Notes: generated by a model not told the origin, from the sequence alone. A stretch of DNA of 64,000 bases from JAWWOW01 sp033851265 (GCA_033851265.1 JAWWOW010000004.1:62001-126000), one strand, 5' to 3'. Counted from the stretch's first letter, positions 41,564-51,298 are shown. Program-made: numbers and translations.

Positions 41564-42748
41564 ATGCAGGTGCGTGAGGCCGTCATCGTCGATGCGGTGC
41601 GAACACCCATCGGCAAGCGTGGGGGCGCTCTGGCCGGTTGGCATCCGACCGACCTGCTGGCCCACACGCTGAACGCACTGCTGGAACGAACAGGTGTCGA
41701 TCCGACGCTCATCGATGACGTCGTCGGCGGCTGCGTGACCCAGTCGGGTGAGCAGTCGACCAACGTCACCCGCAATGCATGGGTCGCCGCAGGCCTGCCG
41801 TGGACCGTCCCGGCGACAACAGTGGATCGCCAGTGTGGGTCCTCGCAGCAGGCAGCCCATTTCGTTGCCCAAGGCGTGATGTCGGGGGCATACGACATGG
41901 CGATCGCATGCGGCGTCGAGTCGATGACCCGGGCGCCGATGGCGAGCAACGCGCGCGGGGGGACTGGGCCGTTCTCGCCCGCATTTCTCGAGGCGTGCGA
42001 TGGTCAGCTGAAGCTGCAGTTCGAGGTCGCGCAACGAATTGCCAAGGACTGGAAGATCAGTCGCGACGACATGGATGACTTTGCCGTGGAGTCGCACAAG
42101 CGCGCGGCTGCGGCCACGTCGTCGGGCGCCTTCGCGCGGGAGATTGTGCCGGTGCCGTTGAAGGGCGAGGACGGCGCGTTGACCGGGGAGACGCTCGCTG
42201 CCGACGAGGGGATCCGGGCCGAGCCGGACCGGGCCAAGATGGCGTCGCTGCAGAGCGCGCACTTCGAGCCAGACCTGGCGCCGGACATCACGGCGGCCAA
42301 CTCCTCGCAGATGTCGGACGGCGCGGCGGCGATGCTCGTGACGACCCCGGAGATCGCGCTATCCCTCGGGCTGAAGCCCCGGGCGGCGTTTCGGCACTTC
42401 GCGGTTGCTGCGGACGACGCAGTGTGGGTGTTGACCGCACCGAACCCGGCGACGCGCAAGTTGCTTGCGCGCAGTGGCCTGTCGGTTGAGGACTTCGACG
42501 CGGTCGAGGTCAACGAGGCGTTCGCGTCGATCTCACTCGCATGGGCCCGCGAGTTCCTCCCGGACATGTCGCGGCTGAACCCACGGGGTGGAGCGATCGC
42601 GCTGGGACATCCGCTCGGTGCGTCCGGCGTACGGCTGATGACCACGATGCTGCACTACCTCGAGGACACCGGCGGGCGTTACGGCTTCCAGACGATGTGC
42701 GAGGGCGGCGGACAGGCCAACGCGACTGTCATCGAGGTGCTCGCCTGA
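41564..42748 (+). CDS. Acetyl-CoA acyltransferase (thiolase)
   Basis: A 394-residue degradative thiolase. The acyl-accepting Cys91 is in VDRQCGSSQQAAHF, the His in GHPLGASGVRLM, and the second Cys in MCEGGGQANA. Length and spacing match the family. It cleaves a 3-oxoacyl-CoA with CoA to release acetyl-CoA or propionyl-CoA. The gene overlaps the next one (TGATG at 42746-42750), so it is coupled to an enoyl-CoA hydratase, giving the last steps of a beta-oxidation round. Confidence 0.94.
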   Translation: MQVREAVIVDAVRTPIGKRGGALAGWHPTDLLAHTLNALLERTGVDPTLIDDVVGGCVTQSGEQSTNVTRNAWVAAGLPWTVPATTVDRQCGSSQQAAHFVAQGVMSGAYDMAIACGVESMTRAPMASNARGGTGPFSPAFLEACDGQLKLQFEVAQRIAKDWKISRDDMDDFAVESHKRAAAATSSGAFAREIVPVPLKGEDGALTGETLAADEGIRAEPDRAKMASLQSAHFEPDLAPDITAANSSQMSDGAAAMLVTTPEIALSLGLKPRAAFRHFAVAADDAVWVLTAPNPATRKLLARSGLSVEDFDAVEVNEAFASISLAWAREFLPDMSRLNPRGGAIALGHPLGASGVRLMTTMLHYLEDTGGRYGFQTMCEGGGQANATVIEVLA

Positions 42749-43560
42749 TGCCGATCCACTACGAGGGCCCTGACGATGAGCACATCGTCACCATCACCAT
42801 CGATCGTCCGCAGGCGCGCAACTCTCTCGACTTCCAGCACTTCCACGACCTTGCGCAGGCGTGGGTGTCATTCGGTGAGGACGTCGACGCCTGGATCGCG
42901 ATCATCACCGGCGTCGGGCGCGACTTCATGACTGGCGCAGACCTGAAGACCTATGTCCCCGAGATCACCGCGCTGTCGAAGCAGCTCCGCACTGGTCAGG
43001 AAGAGCACCCCAAGGGATGGCGGCTGCGCGACGGCACCGATGCGGTCCTGCGCAACACGAAGCTCTACAAGCCGATCATCGCGGCGATCAACGGGCCGTG
43101 TGTCGCGGGAGGAATGGAGATGCTCGGCGGCATCGACATCCGCATCGCTACGCCGAACGCGTCATTCGGTGTGATGGAGCCGGCCCGCGGGTTGTTCGCC
43201 GGCGGGGGTACGACGGCGCGGCTGCCGAGACAGGTGCCGTTCGCGCATGCGATGGAGTTTCTGCTGACTGCGGAGCGCTTCACAGCGGAACAGGCATTCG
43301 CGATGGGCTTGCTCAACCGCGTCGTCCCCGAAGAGTCGCTGCTGGACGAGGCGCGGGCATTCGCCCGGCGAATCCTCGCCAATGCGCCGCTAGCCGTGCA
43401 GGGCACAAAGGAGTCTGTGCTGAAGGGCCTGCTGGTCGATCTGAAAGAGGCATACAAGATCGAGCAGGAGATCTCCCAGCGTGTCTTCTCGACCGAGGAT
43501 GCGAAGGAAGGCCCGAAGGCGTTTGCGGAGAAGCGCAAGCCGATCTGGCAGGGCAAGTAG
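42748..43560 (+). CDS. Enoyl-CoA hydratase/isomerase
   Basis: A 270-residue crotonase-fold protein when started at ATG 42748 (MPIHYEGPDDEHIVTITIDRP); the longer frame to 42541 lies within the thiolase gene. The oxyanion-hole loops are DFMTGADLKTY and NGPCVAGGMEML; the Glu-bearing loop is SFGVMEPARGLFAGGG. The C-terminal block YKIEQEISQRVFSTEDAKEGPKAFAEKRKP is usual. It hydrates a 2-enoyl-CoA or moves its double bond. It is the second gene of the thiolase operon and is followed by a strong terminator. Confidence 0.92.
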   Translation: MPIHYEGPDDEHIVTITIDRPQARNSLDFQHFHDLAQAWVSFGEDVDAWIAIITGVGRDFMTGADLKTYVPEITALSKQLRTGQEEHPKGWRLRDGTDAVLRNTKLYKPIIAAINGPCVAGGMEMLGGIDIRIATPNASFGVMEPARGLFAGGGTTARLPRQVPFAHAMEFLLTAERFTAEQAFAMGLLNRVVPEESLLDEARAFARRILANAPLAVQGTKESVLKGLLVDLKEAYKIEQEISQRVFSTEDAKEGPKAFAEKRKPIWQGK

Positions 43561-43584
43561 TCACGCCCGCGCTTTCCTAGCCGG

Positions 43585-43627
43585 GGATGCGCAATGGGCG
43601 GCCCGTGATGGGCCGCCCATTGCATCC
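43585..43627. terminator. Strong hairpin after the thiolase-hydratase operon
   Basis: The left arm (43585-43604) and right arm (43610-43627) pair over 18 bp with a 2-nt bulge and a 5-nt loop; the core is AATGGGCGGCCC with GGGCCGCCCATT. It starts 25 nt after the hydratase stop. There is no T-run, as usual in GC-rich actinobacteria. Confidence 0.85.
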
Positions 43628-43653
43628 TCCGAGCGGTTGCAGGTTCATGACCG

Positions 43654-43851
43654 TCACGCATGCCGTCCGACGACGGCGGAGTGCGTGGGTCGGCGCGTGT
43701 CAGCACCGGCCGACGGACGCCGCCACCTGGCCGCCAGGCGCTGCATGACTGTCGGGCCGCTGACTTCGCGACACCGCTGAGCATGCCGTGCTTCCGTGAC
43801 CAGGTCGTTGGTGTGGATGCGGGCCAGGTCGTTGAGGTAAGGGCTGTACAT
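43654..43851 (-). CDS. Small 65-residue protein
   Basis: ATG 43851 is preceded by GGGAG at about 7 nt. The product begins MYSPYLNDLARIHTNDLVTEARHAQRCR, an amphipathic helix of a kind that opens many small actinobacterial proteins of unknown function, and ends in a basic tail. The longer frame to 43938 lacks a ribosome binding site. No domain is known. It stands alone between the terminator and the small gene after the LuxR regulator. Confidence 0.55.
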   Translation of the reverse strand: MYSPYLNDLARIHTNDLVTEARHAQRCREVSGPTVMQRLAARWRRPSAGADTRRPTHSAVVGRHA

Positions 43852-44078
43852 GGTGTGCTCCCGATGAGCGAGGCCGGATGTTCGCCGCCGGCGACTTCGG
43901 CGTAGGTGGACACTCGCCGTTCTGCGCCGATCTGCCATCGGGTGAAGTACCTAGCCGCGGCGGGCACGTGCCTTAGATGGATCCGCGCCCCGCTGGGCAG
44001 GTGTGACCGGGCTCACGAAAAGTCGGTTTCGCCCGACATTCGGAGCTGCAGCGGTACTGATAGAAGGCAGGAGACGGG

Positions 44079-44318
44079 TCAGTCCAGAGTTGGGTGCCTG
44101 CGGCGGAGCTCGACTTCACATTCGCTGTGCACGGGTCCAAACCGCGTGGGCCGGCTCGTCGCTACTGCGTTGTCGTCCACCTGCGCGACGGTCAGACCGC
44201 AATATGTCGTGCTGTCCTGGGCCGTCTCGCAGACGTGCGTCCGCGTGCGCCGCAGCCCCGCAAGGATTCGTGAGAGCAGGGTGGAATCCGTATTCATCGC
44301 ACGGCAAGCGTGAGGCAT
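44079..44318 (-). CDS. Small hypothetical protein downstream of the LuxR regulator
   Basis: The ATG at 44318 has GAGGAG 8 nt upstream, a better start than GTG 44357, which overlaps the LuxR stop. The 79-residue product starts MPHACRAMNTDSTLLSRIL and has three Cys and a basic C-terminus; no domain is recognised. It is in the same direction as, and 35 nt after, the large regulator gene, so it may be co-transcribed. Reality as a gene is supported mainly by the ribosome binding site. Confidence 0.4.
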   Translation of the reverse strand: MPHACRAMNTDSTLLSRILAGLRRTRTHVCETAQDSTTYCGLTVAQVDDNAVATSRPTRFGPVHSECEVELRRRHPTLD

Positions 44319-44353
44319 GAGTTCGGCTCCTCGATGATTGGCGACCCGCAGGC

Positions 44354-47287
44354 TCACGGTACTTCCTCTAGTGGCAGCTGCAGGGAAAGCGCTACGGCGG
44401 CTGCCTCAACGCGGTTGGTCACACCCAGCTTGGCGAGGATGTTGGAAACGTGAACGCTGGCCGTCTTCTCGGTGATGAACAGGCTGCGCGCTATTCGGCG
44501 GTTCGTGTAGCCCTGGGCGACCAATGTCAGCACTTGCCGCTCGCGGTCGGTGAGCGGGGGGCCCGGTCCGTCGGCTGCCACAGCCGGCTCAGGAATGGCG
44601 GTGGGGAGGGCAGCCAACTCAACACCGGCGAAGGTCGCGAGCTGGCGAATCGCTTCCGTCAGCGGTCCGCACCCGAGCGACGTGGCCAGCTGCATCGCAT
44701 CGGTCATCGCCTGGGTGCCTTGGGCGCGAGCGCGTCGGGCGAAATGCGTACCGGCGAGACGCCAGAGTGCCTGAGCCTCGTTGTACGGGTGCGACAGCGA
44801 GCGCCACGCATCCGCTGCGTGCTCCCACATCTCGGGTGTGTCCATGCGTCGTACCCGCGCGTGTTCGGCAACGCAGGTGGCGATCATCGCCACCAACGAC
44901 GACTTCTCGTCCAGGCTGTCCGCGGACCCCGCGAGCGCAAGGAGTTCGTCGGCTTTCGCCCCAAGGTGCTCCGGATCATCGGATCGGCTTGGGTTGGCAC
45001 GCATGGCTTGGTCGGCCAACGCTGCGAGTCCGAAGCGGCACAGATCCACCACGAGTTCGCGTTGATCCCTGTCTCTCACGACTGCCAAGGCGGGCATGAC
45101 CTCGGTGTACGCCGCAGTTGGGTCGCCGCGCCACAACGCCTGCTCGGCCTTGATGATGGCCCCGTCGTGGACGGTGGCGGGGTCATCAGTCGAGTACAAC
45201 GCTTGTGCCAATGACAGATGCCGTTCGCAGCTGTCGTTGTCACCGCGTGCAACCGCGATCTCGGCGAGTGCGTGATGCAGGACGAGACCCACGCCCTGGG
45301 CTGCGGACTGATCAAGCGCTTCTTCTGCGAGTGCCTCGGCCTCATCCCACCGGCCGGTTCGCGACAGCGCGTAGAGCCAGTTCTCCAGCATCGTCGGCAG
45401 CATGAGGACGATCGGGCCGTAGCGGCGGCACACACCGGCGCCACTCTCTGCGGCGGAGATCGCTTCAGCGAGCCGGCCCGCGATCACATAGACATGCACG
45501 AGATTGCCGTAACCGCGCACCAGAGCCGTGAAGTCGTCCTGTTCGGTCGCGAGTGCCACGCATTCACGCAGTTCTGTCGCGCCGGTCTCCAGGTCGTCGG
45601 TCAGAGCGACCGCGCTTCCGCGCGTGATCCGGGCGTGCAGTTCGTCGCTCCTCGCGCCTGTTGCGTGGGCAAGCTCGATCGCTCGCGCGCCCACCTCCCG
45701 CGCGCGGCTGAGATAGCCATTCACCAGCAGGCCGTTCGCCAAGGCGGTCTGAAGCCGCGCGCGCAATTTCAGGTCATCGTCATCCGTGAGGCATTCATCC
45801 GCTTGTTCGTAGGCAGCCAGCGCTCCCGGACCGTCACCGGCCACCCACAACGCCCGTCCCAACGCCAGATGCAGCCGGGCCCGCTCGGCCTTGCCGCTCT
45901 CGTGTTCGAGCGCCTCTCGAATCGTCCGTGCTACTTCCTCGGTGTCTCCGGCCCAGGCCGCCGTGTCGGCCTCCTCGCAGACGAACTCCGAGTAACTCAG
46001 CCCGACCAGGCTCTCCGCGTCAGGTACGTCGCGCCACAGCCGGCGTGCAGTGTCGTAGTGCAGCCGAGCTTCGGTGAAGGCGTAGAGATCGCGGGCATGT
46101 CGAGCGGCAGTGACAGCGACCGGCAACGCTGCTGCCGTCTCTCCAGCGGCCACGAGGTGATGGCTGAGCTGAGCCGCCCCGGAGGACCGATCGTCCGTAC
46201 CGACCAGCGCAAGACCGTGTGCAGCGTTGCGGTGGGCGACGACAAGCTCGATCGGAAGCATGTCGGCAACAGCGACCTCCCGCACCAATGCATGGCGGAA
46301 TCGATAGCTGTCGCCGTGCACGACCAGGACATCCCGACGATGCAGTTCCCGAGACGCAAGAGTGAACTCGTCGCTGTCGAGATCGGCGCATGCTGCCAAG
46401 ACGTCGTGCTGGATGCTGTCGCCCAGGACTGCCGCCACGCGCAGCAACGAGCGGGCATCGGCCGGGAGCTGGTCGAGCGCGGCCAGCACGACCTCCTGGA
46501 CGACCGGGGCGACCGTTTCGATGTTTGGATGGCGCGCAAGCTCCAGCGCGAAGAACGGGTTCCCGTCGCAGACGTCCGTGACTCGAGCGGCGTGCATAGC
46601 GTCGATCGACGGGTACGCCGCTCGCACGAGCTCGCTGACCTCGTCCTTCGCCAGCGGTGTCAACACGACCTGGGAGTAGTTTTCCGACCGGGACAATTCG
46701 GTGAGCAGTGCACGCGCGGGCGGACTGGCGATCTCTCGGTCGCGGTACGTCGCGACAAGCAACAGCCGGTGGTCTCGCACTGTGCGGCTCAGATAGGTCA
46801 GCAGGTCGAGGCTTGACGCGTCGGCCCATTGCAGATCCTCGATGACAGCGACGACGGGTTGCCGGTCCCCGATCCGCTGCAACAGATTCGAGACACCTGC
46901 GAAAAGCCTCGATCGTGCCAACGCTACGTCCTGGGGCGACGTCGGCTGTGTCAGCTCAGTGTTGGAAAGAAAGGAACGAAGCACTGGCGACGAAGCGCCG
47001 GCGACATCGGCCAGATCCGGGGTCGCCTCGGCGAGTTGGCCGAGCAGTTCCACGAACGGGCCGAAGGCGAGCTCGTTCCCGCTGACGGGCATGCAGTGGC
47101 CGACTGAGACGAGAGCTCCCACCGCGCGGGCATTCTCGGCGAGTGCCGTCGCAACCCGGCTCTTACCGATGCCCGCTTCACCGCGAAGGACGACGAGGTT
47201 CGGCTCCGCGCGGAATGACGCGTCAAGACGGTCGGCGAGAAAGCCGAGCACGTCGTCTCGGCCAATCAGCGGCACCGAGCCAGCCAT
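44354..47287 (-). CDS. Large LuxR-family ATPase regulator (LAL type)
   Basis: A 977-residue regulator. Residues about 1-280 form an AAA-type ATPase with Walker A LRGEAGIGKSRVATAL and Walker B VVAVIEDLQWADASS. The middle (about 380-880) is helical and TPR-like, with many leucine-rich repeats of about 36 residues. The C-terminal HTH (about 905-970) has LTDRERQVLTLVAQGYTNRRIARSLFITEKTASVHVSNILAKLG. Such LAL proteins (MalT-like) bind a small inducer and ATP and activate a local set of genes. Nearest candidates are the secreted protein at 47351, divergent by about 60 bp, and the catabolic genes. No dyad is near its own start. Confidence 0.92.
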   Translation of the reverse strand: MAGSVPLIGRDDVLGFLADRLDASFRAEPNLVVLRGEAGIGKSRVATALAENARAVGALVSVGHCMPVSGNELAFGPFVELLGQLAEATPDLADVAGASSPVLRSFLSNTELTQPTSPQDVALARSRLFAGVSNLLQRIGDRQPVVAVIEDLQWADASSLDLLTYLSRTVRDHRLLLVATYRDREIASPPARALLTELSRSENYSQVVLTPLAKDEVSELVRAAYPSIDAMHAARVTDVCDGNPFFALELARHPNIETVAPVVQEVVLAALDQLPADARSLLRVAAVLGDSIQHDVLAACADLDSDEFTLASRELHRRDVLVVHGDSYRFRHALVREVAVADMLPIELVVAHRNAAHGLALVGTDDRSSGAAQLSHHLVAAGETAAALPVAVTAARHARDLYAFTEARLHYDTARRLWRDVPDAESLVGLSYSEFVCEEADTAAWAGDTEEVARTIREALEHESGKAERARLHLALGRALWVAGDGPGALAAYEQADECLTDDDDLKLRARLQTALANGLLVNGYLSRAREVGARAIELAHATGARSDELHARITRGSAVALTDDLETGATELRECVALATEQDDFTALVRGYGNLVHVYVIAGRLAEAISAAESGAGVCRRYGPIVLMLPTMLENWLYALSRTGRWDEAEALAEEALDQSAAQGVGLVLHHALAEIAVARGDNDSCERHLSLAQALYSTDDPATVHDGAIIKAEQALWRGDPTAAYTEVMPALAVVRDRDQRELVVDLCRFGLAALADQAMRANPSRSDDPEHLGAKADELLALAGSADSLDEKSSLVAMIATCVAEHARVRRMDTPEMWEHAADAWRSLSHPYNEAQALWRLAGTHFARRARAQGTQAMTDAMQLATSLGCGPLTEAIRQLATFAGVELAALPTAIPEPAVAADGPGPPLTDRERQVLTLVAQGYTNRRIARSLFITEKTASVHVSNILAKLGVTNRVEAAAVALSLQLPLEEVP

Positions 47288-47350
47288 GGATCCATGATCC
47301 CAGTCGATGCGTCTGGCAGGGGACTAGGGCTCGCCGCCGAACTACACAGC

Positions 47351-48169
47351 ATGCGGCGGTTGGTAGTTCTTCTTGCCGCCGGAGCCAGTCTCTTGCTCGT
47401 CGGCACAACCGGCGTGTGGGCGGCGAGCAGCCACCAAGCCGTGTTGCGCTCGGAACAGCGGACATCGTTCACGCACAACCAGGGCGTCGCGCGAGTGCCC
47501 GGTGGCTGGATTCTCTCCGGCACCGACCGGCCGCTGCTGTTGACCGACAACCTCGTGCGCACGGACGAGAACCTGAACATCGTCGCGGTCAACGTTCCAG
47601 CGATACCACCGCACCTGCGAGCCCGCGGCTACGACCACATCGGTGACATCGACGTCGTCGGCAACACCCTCTATGCGGCACTGGAGCAGCCGGACTACAG
47701 CAGGGGGCGACAGATTACGGCGTGGTACAACGCGAAGACTCTGTTGTTCAAGGGATACGTCGTACTGCACCAGAACGAGAACTCGTTCGTCACGGTTGAC
47801 CCGGCCACGATGACGGCGTACTCGATGGACAACTTCGACGGCAACAGCTTGTTGCGGTACGACGTGAAGGCCGGTTGGAAGCCGCTGCCCCCGCTGCACA
47901 TGTCGCAGACGTTGCACCACACGCAAGGTGCGGACACCGCGCGTGGCGCGATCTGGATCTCGACCTCGGATCCGCATAACGACCTTTACCGGGTCGACAT
48001 CAGGTCCGGCAAGGTCGAGCTGATCGGCACCCACGCCCATCCCGGCGGTGAAGGTGAGGGCATCGATGCCGCCGCAACCCCCAAGGGCAATCTGCATGCG
48101 CTGATCCTTGATCCCAGCCAGCGCATGGTGTGGTTCGAGCATTTCGACGTGATCAACACTGGTTCGTGA
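47351..48169 (+). CDS. Secreted beta-propeller-like protein
   Basis: A 272-residue exported protein from ATG 47351; an upstream ATG at 47294 would add 19 residues before the signal peptide. Residues 1-27 are a signal (RRLVVLLAAGASLLLVGTTGVWA). The body has repeated blade-like segments (VGNTLYAALEQPDY, GAIWISTSDPHNDLYRVD, GNLHALILDPSQRMVWFEH), as in six-bladed propellers of gluconolactonase or strictosidine-synthase type. The metal-binding residues of those enzymes were not identified with certainty. It is divergent from the LAL regulator. Function unknown, outside the cell. Confidence 0.7.
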   Translation: MRRLVVLLAAGASLLLVGTTGVWAASSHQAVLRSEQRTSFTHNQGVARVPGGWILSGTDRPLLLTDNLVRTDENLNIVAVNVPAIPPHLRARGYDHIGDIDVVGNTLYAALEQPDYSRGRQITAWYNAKTLLFKGYVVLHQNENSFVTVDPATMTAYSMDNFDGNSLLRYDVKAGWKPLPPLHMSQTLHHTQGADTARGAIWISTSDPHNDLYRVDIRSGKVELIGTHAHPGGEGEGIDAAATPKGNLHALILDPSQRMVWFEHFDVINTGS

Positions 48170-48173
48170 ACGG

Positions 48174-48908
48174 TCAGCCGGCGTAGTTCCGCAACACCCT
48201 CAGCGCCGTTGCCCCATGCGGGCCGGTCGTCTCCAGGTCTGAGTCGCTGGCGGCGAGCCGTTGTGCGCCGACACGGCAGAACGCACCAGCCGAACCTTTG
48301 ATCGTTGACTCAGTGCCAGGCTCGCCGTACTGCCACGCCGTGACGCCGTCCGGTGCGGTCAGCTCACAGAACACGTCATGCGGTTGCTCACCGGCGAACG
48401 CGAAGGCATAGGGCAGCGAGCGGTGCGCGAGCCAGGCAATGTGACGGAGCCGATCGGTGTCCGGGAACGGAATCCCGAGCGGGTCAGTGATATCGAGCCC
48501 GTGTGCCCAATGTTCTGCGATCCGCGTGGTGGCGAGTGCCTTCGGTTTGAGTGGCGCTGCGGCCCAGGCGAGTGGACGCTGCGGATCCGCTGTGCGCAGC
48601 CCCGCGACCGAGGCGCGCCGAGCATCACGCCAACGCTGGTAGGTGACGGCTGGATCGGCTCGCTCGGCGTTGACCAGCGAGTCCATGACGGCGTCGAGCG
48701 TCGTACCGTCTTCCGGCCGAAGCTCGGTCAGGTTGGTGCCGTTGATGCTGGCGACAACCATCTCGTCGGTCTGCGCTAGGTGAAGCACGACATCAGCGAT
48801 CGTCCAGCCCATCGCTGCGGACGGCGCGAGCCACGACGCCTCGTCGAGACCACTCAGGATCGAGTCGAGGCGATCGTGTTCGGCCTCGAGGTCGGCAAAG
48901 ACATCCAT
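48174..48908 (-). CDS. DinB-like / mycothiol-dependent maleylpyruvate-isomerase-family protein (TIGR03084 type)
   Basis: A 244-residue four-helix-bundle protein. The first helix DLEAEHDRLDSILSGLDEASW and the block GWTIADVVLHLAQTDEMVV are the family pattern, with the metal-binding His in VLHLAQTD and two further His in TRIAEHWAHGLDI. The C-terminal domain (DVFCELTAPDGVTAW...) is the usual SCP2-like tail. Members use a thiol such as mycothiol and a metal for isomerisation or detoxification. It is the last of a leftward gene run after the wall-anchored protein, 7 nt apart. Confidence 0.8.
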   Translation of the reverse strand: MDVFADLEAEHDRLDSILSGLDEASWLAPSAAMGWTIADVVLHLAQTDEMVVASINGTNLTELRPEDGTTLDAVMDSLVNAERADPAVTYQRWRDARRASVAGLRTADPQRPLAWAAAPLKPKALATTRIAEHWAHGLDITDPLGIPFPDTDRLRHIAWLAHRSLPYAFAFAGEQPHDVFCELTAPDGVTAWQYGEPGTESTIKGSAGAFCRVGAQRLAASDSDLETTGPHGATALRVLRNYAG

Positions 48909-48915
48909 TTGAGAC

Positions 48916-51219
48916 TCAGTGGGCGAGGCGTCGACGCAGTCGGACGACGATCACCGCGATGACCGACACGAGCAGGGCACCAAGTGGCCAACCGAGGCCA
49001 CCGGTCGTTGCGAGTGAGCCGCCTCCGGAGCCGGAACCTCCCGAGCCGCCCGTGCCACCCGAGCCGGGCCCTCGCGGCGAGTCGGGCAGGAGGAAGTCGA
49101 AGGCGGCGGTGCCGTCGACCGGATAGAGAAAGCCCTGCACCTGGTTGATGGGCTGGACATTGCCCATCGTGAAGGCCGTGCCGGAGTAGAACCGCGAGAC
49201 CCCGCGCTTGTCACCGGCGATGAGCTTCGGTCGGCCATTGCCGTCCAGTGGGCCGAGCGCCTTCAACACGTTGCGCGGTGCACTCATCCGGATAGTTCCG
49301 GTCGCCACATCGATCTTCATCGGGACAGGCGTCGCGCCGGGGTAGTTCAGGCACTTGGGTTCGTAGCCGTTGACGCCCGGCACCGACAGGCAGGTCGCGG
49401 TACCCGAGGCGAAGTTGTCGAAGCCCCCAGCGAAGCCGAGTATCGGATCCCAGTGCACCGACAGGGACGCCGGTTGGTAACCGTTGATCCAGCGGAACGC
49501 CCACACCAACGAGTTGGCGTCGGCACCGCTGAGGGCGTCGTTCAGCGCAACACTCGACAGATCCTTGACCTTCATCGTCATGGTGAAGCCGCCGTCTGCC
49601 ACGGGAGCGCCGGTGTTGACGTCGACCTGAGGGCCGATGTCGACAGACAGGATGTCGAGGGCGGGCCGGTTTGTGCGCGAGGCGGGCGTTGACGGCGTCG
49701 GCAGTGTCAGACTCGACGATGAGTACGGCGACTGCGCGTCACCTGTCGGGTCGACGGAGCTCGTCCGGATGACGTCGCGGCGGGTGTTCAGCGAGAGGCC
49801 GAGCTGGCTCGGGCCGGTGTTCTGCACGAGCACGTTCGGAATGGCGACGGGGCCGGTCTTGCCGTTCGGGATCTTGCCGTCCTCGTCGTAGACGATGACC
49901 ATCCGCCCGGTAGTCGGGTCGAGGGTGATGGCGAAGAAGTCGGCGAGGCTGCGGTCGCCGCCGAGCGTGCACGCCAGACCCGACAGACACACCTGGTCGT
50001 AGTGCATCGGGTGCGTGGTCGCTTTGATCTGCTCGAATGCCGGGGTGGCGGCGCGCGCGTTCAAGGTCTGTGCGACGTACACGTCCCAGGGGCCTTTGAA
50101 GGTGCCGTCATCAGCGACACCATTGGTCGTACTGCCGTACCACGTGACGGCCACCCGGCCGGGCAGACCGGAGGCCACCAGCCAGGGGAACACCAGCGTG
50201 CGCGTCGGTGGGGCATCGACCTGAATCGGTGTCGACCAACCCGGGTTCACATCGACGCTGTTGCACGAGGCCAGCTTCGACAACGGCAGCCACGACATCT
50301 TTGCGTGGAAGTCGCCGGCGGCGAGACCCTTCTCGCCCCAGGAGACGTAGAGGTTGCCAAGGACATCGTGGTCGACCACGACAAAACCGTTGGTCGGGTC
50401 GTCCTGCGTCTTGGCGATGAGACAGTCCTGCCACGTGTCACCGGCGTCCATGGACAGGGCGAGATGGACGGTGTTCTCGGTATTGCCGAGGAGGTTGTAG
50501 CCGGCGTACATCAGGGGAGTGCCCGGGTGCACCGAGTTGTGGGCGCCGTTGGTGTCGGCTTTCAGCGGTCCGGGGAACGTCGCCGACGGAGCGATCGTCT
50601 TCTTCGCCAGCTGACCGCACGCGCCGTAGCCGTCCCACGTGAGCCCGCCGTCGGTCGACTTCTGAGCCACCGTGCCGCCGACCACGTCGTTGTAGATGAG
50701 GAAGACGGTCTTGTCATCGATGAACGTCGTCCACTGCCGGTCCGTCGCACCGGAGCAAGTGCTTGGCGTGGCCGCGAAGGACGCGCCGTAGTCGTCACTG
50801 GTTGCCGTGGTGAAGTCGGTGTCCGCAAGCCCGATGTAGGAGAGCGTGTAGGTGCCTTTCGTGTTCTTCTTCTTGCCGGTGGCGAGGTAGCAGTCGCCGC
50901 CACCGCGGTCGGCCAGCTGCCCACGCGGTGGCTCGCCCAGCAGGTGGAACTGGTCGCCGCCGTCCGTCGAGACCTGCGCGTAGTCAGCGCCGGTGACGAA
51001 ACCCGTCGGGCCGCAGGTGTAGATGCGGCCTTGCGCGTCGATCTCGATGTTCGGTTCGCCCTCGTCGCGCTGCGGGTCAGCCGGCTGACCGGGTCCGAAC
51101 GACAGCCCCCGGTTCACGGTCGCGGTGGGCGTCGCCGCAGAAGTGTGCCCCGGAAGCACGAGGAGCGCGGCGTACACGACTGCCGCTAACGCGGCGATAC
51201 CTAGGCGCGACCGTGACAT
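48916..51219 (-). CDS. Sialidase-fold secreted protein with LAxTG wall anchor
   Basis: A 767-residue exported protein from ATG 51219, which has AGGAG 7 nt upstream; the longer frame to 51312 is rejected. A signal peptide spans residues 1-30. The body contains Asp-box turns (STDGGLTWDG, SMDAGDTWQD, STDGGDQF) as in sialidase/BNR propellers, and a second all-beta domain follows. The end has a Gly/Ser linker, then SLATTGG, a hydrophobic helix and RLRRRLAH: a LAxTG sorting signal, used by class E sortases in actinobacteria. It should therefore be bound to peptidoglycan. The arginine triad of true sialidases was not confirmed, so glycan binding or cleavage is open. Confidence 0.75.
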   Translation of the reverse strand: MSRSRLGIAALAAVVYAALLVLPGHTSAATPTATVNRGLSFGPGQPADPQRDEGEPNIEIDAQGRIYTCGPTGFVTGADYAQVSTDGGDQFHLLGEPPRGQLADRGGGDCYLATGKKKNTKGTYTLSYIGLADTDFTTATSDDYGASFAATPSTCSGATDRQWTTFIDDKTVFLIYNDVVGGTVAQKSTDGGLTWDGYGACGQLAKKTIAPSATFPGPLKADTNGAHNSVHPGTPLMYAGYNLLGNTENTVHLALSMDAGDTWQDCLIAKTQDDPTNGFVVVDHDVLGNLYVSWGEKGLAAGDFHAKMSWLPLSKLASCNSVDVNPGWSTPIQVDAPPTRTLVFPWLVASGLPGRVAVTWYGSTTNGVADDGTFKGPWDVYVAQTLNARAATPAFEQIKATTHPMHYDQVCLSGLACTLGGDRSLADFFAITLDPTTGRMVIVYDEDGKIPNGKTGPVAIPNVLVQNTGPSQLGLSLNTRRDVIRTSSVDPTGDAQSPYSSSSLTLPTPSTPASRTNRPALDILSVDIGPQVDVNTGAPVADGGFTMTMKVKDLSSVALNDALSGADANSLVWAFRWINGYQPASLSVHWDPILGFAGGFDNFASGTATCLSVPGVNGYEPKCLNYPGATPVPMKIDVATGTIRMSAPRNVLKALGPLDGNGRPKLIAGDKRGVSRFYSGTAFTMGNVQPINQVQGFLYPVDGTAAFDFLLPDSPRGPGSGGTGGSGGSGSGGGSLATTGGLGWPLGALLVSVIAVIVVRLRRRLAH

Positions 51220-51298
51220 TGCTGCTCCTCGACTGGGCTGGCCGTTCCTACCGAACTGCGACCTGTTAGCCCGATCATGCCCGACAACGCCGGGGGGC

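Noticed and set aside
43065..43967. Reverse 300-codon frame opposite the enoyl-CoA hydratase
   Set aside because: It crosses the strong terminator and has no domain; only a shorter frame from ATG 43851 in another reading has a ribosome binding site.
45218..46816. Forward open frame of 532 codons opposite the LuxR regulator
   Set aside because: It has no recognisable domain and mirrors the codon pattern of the real reverse gene, which has full ATPase and HTH motifs.
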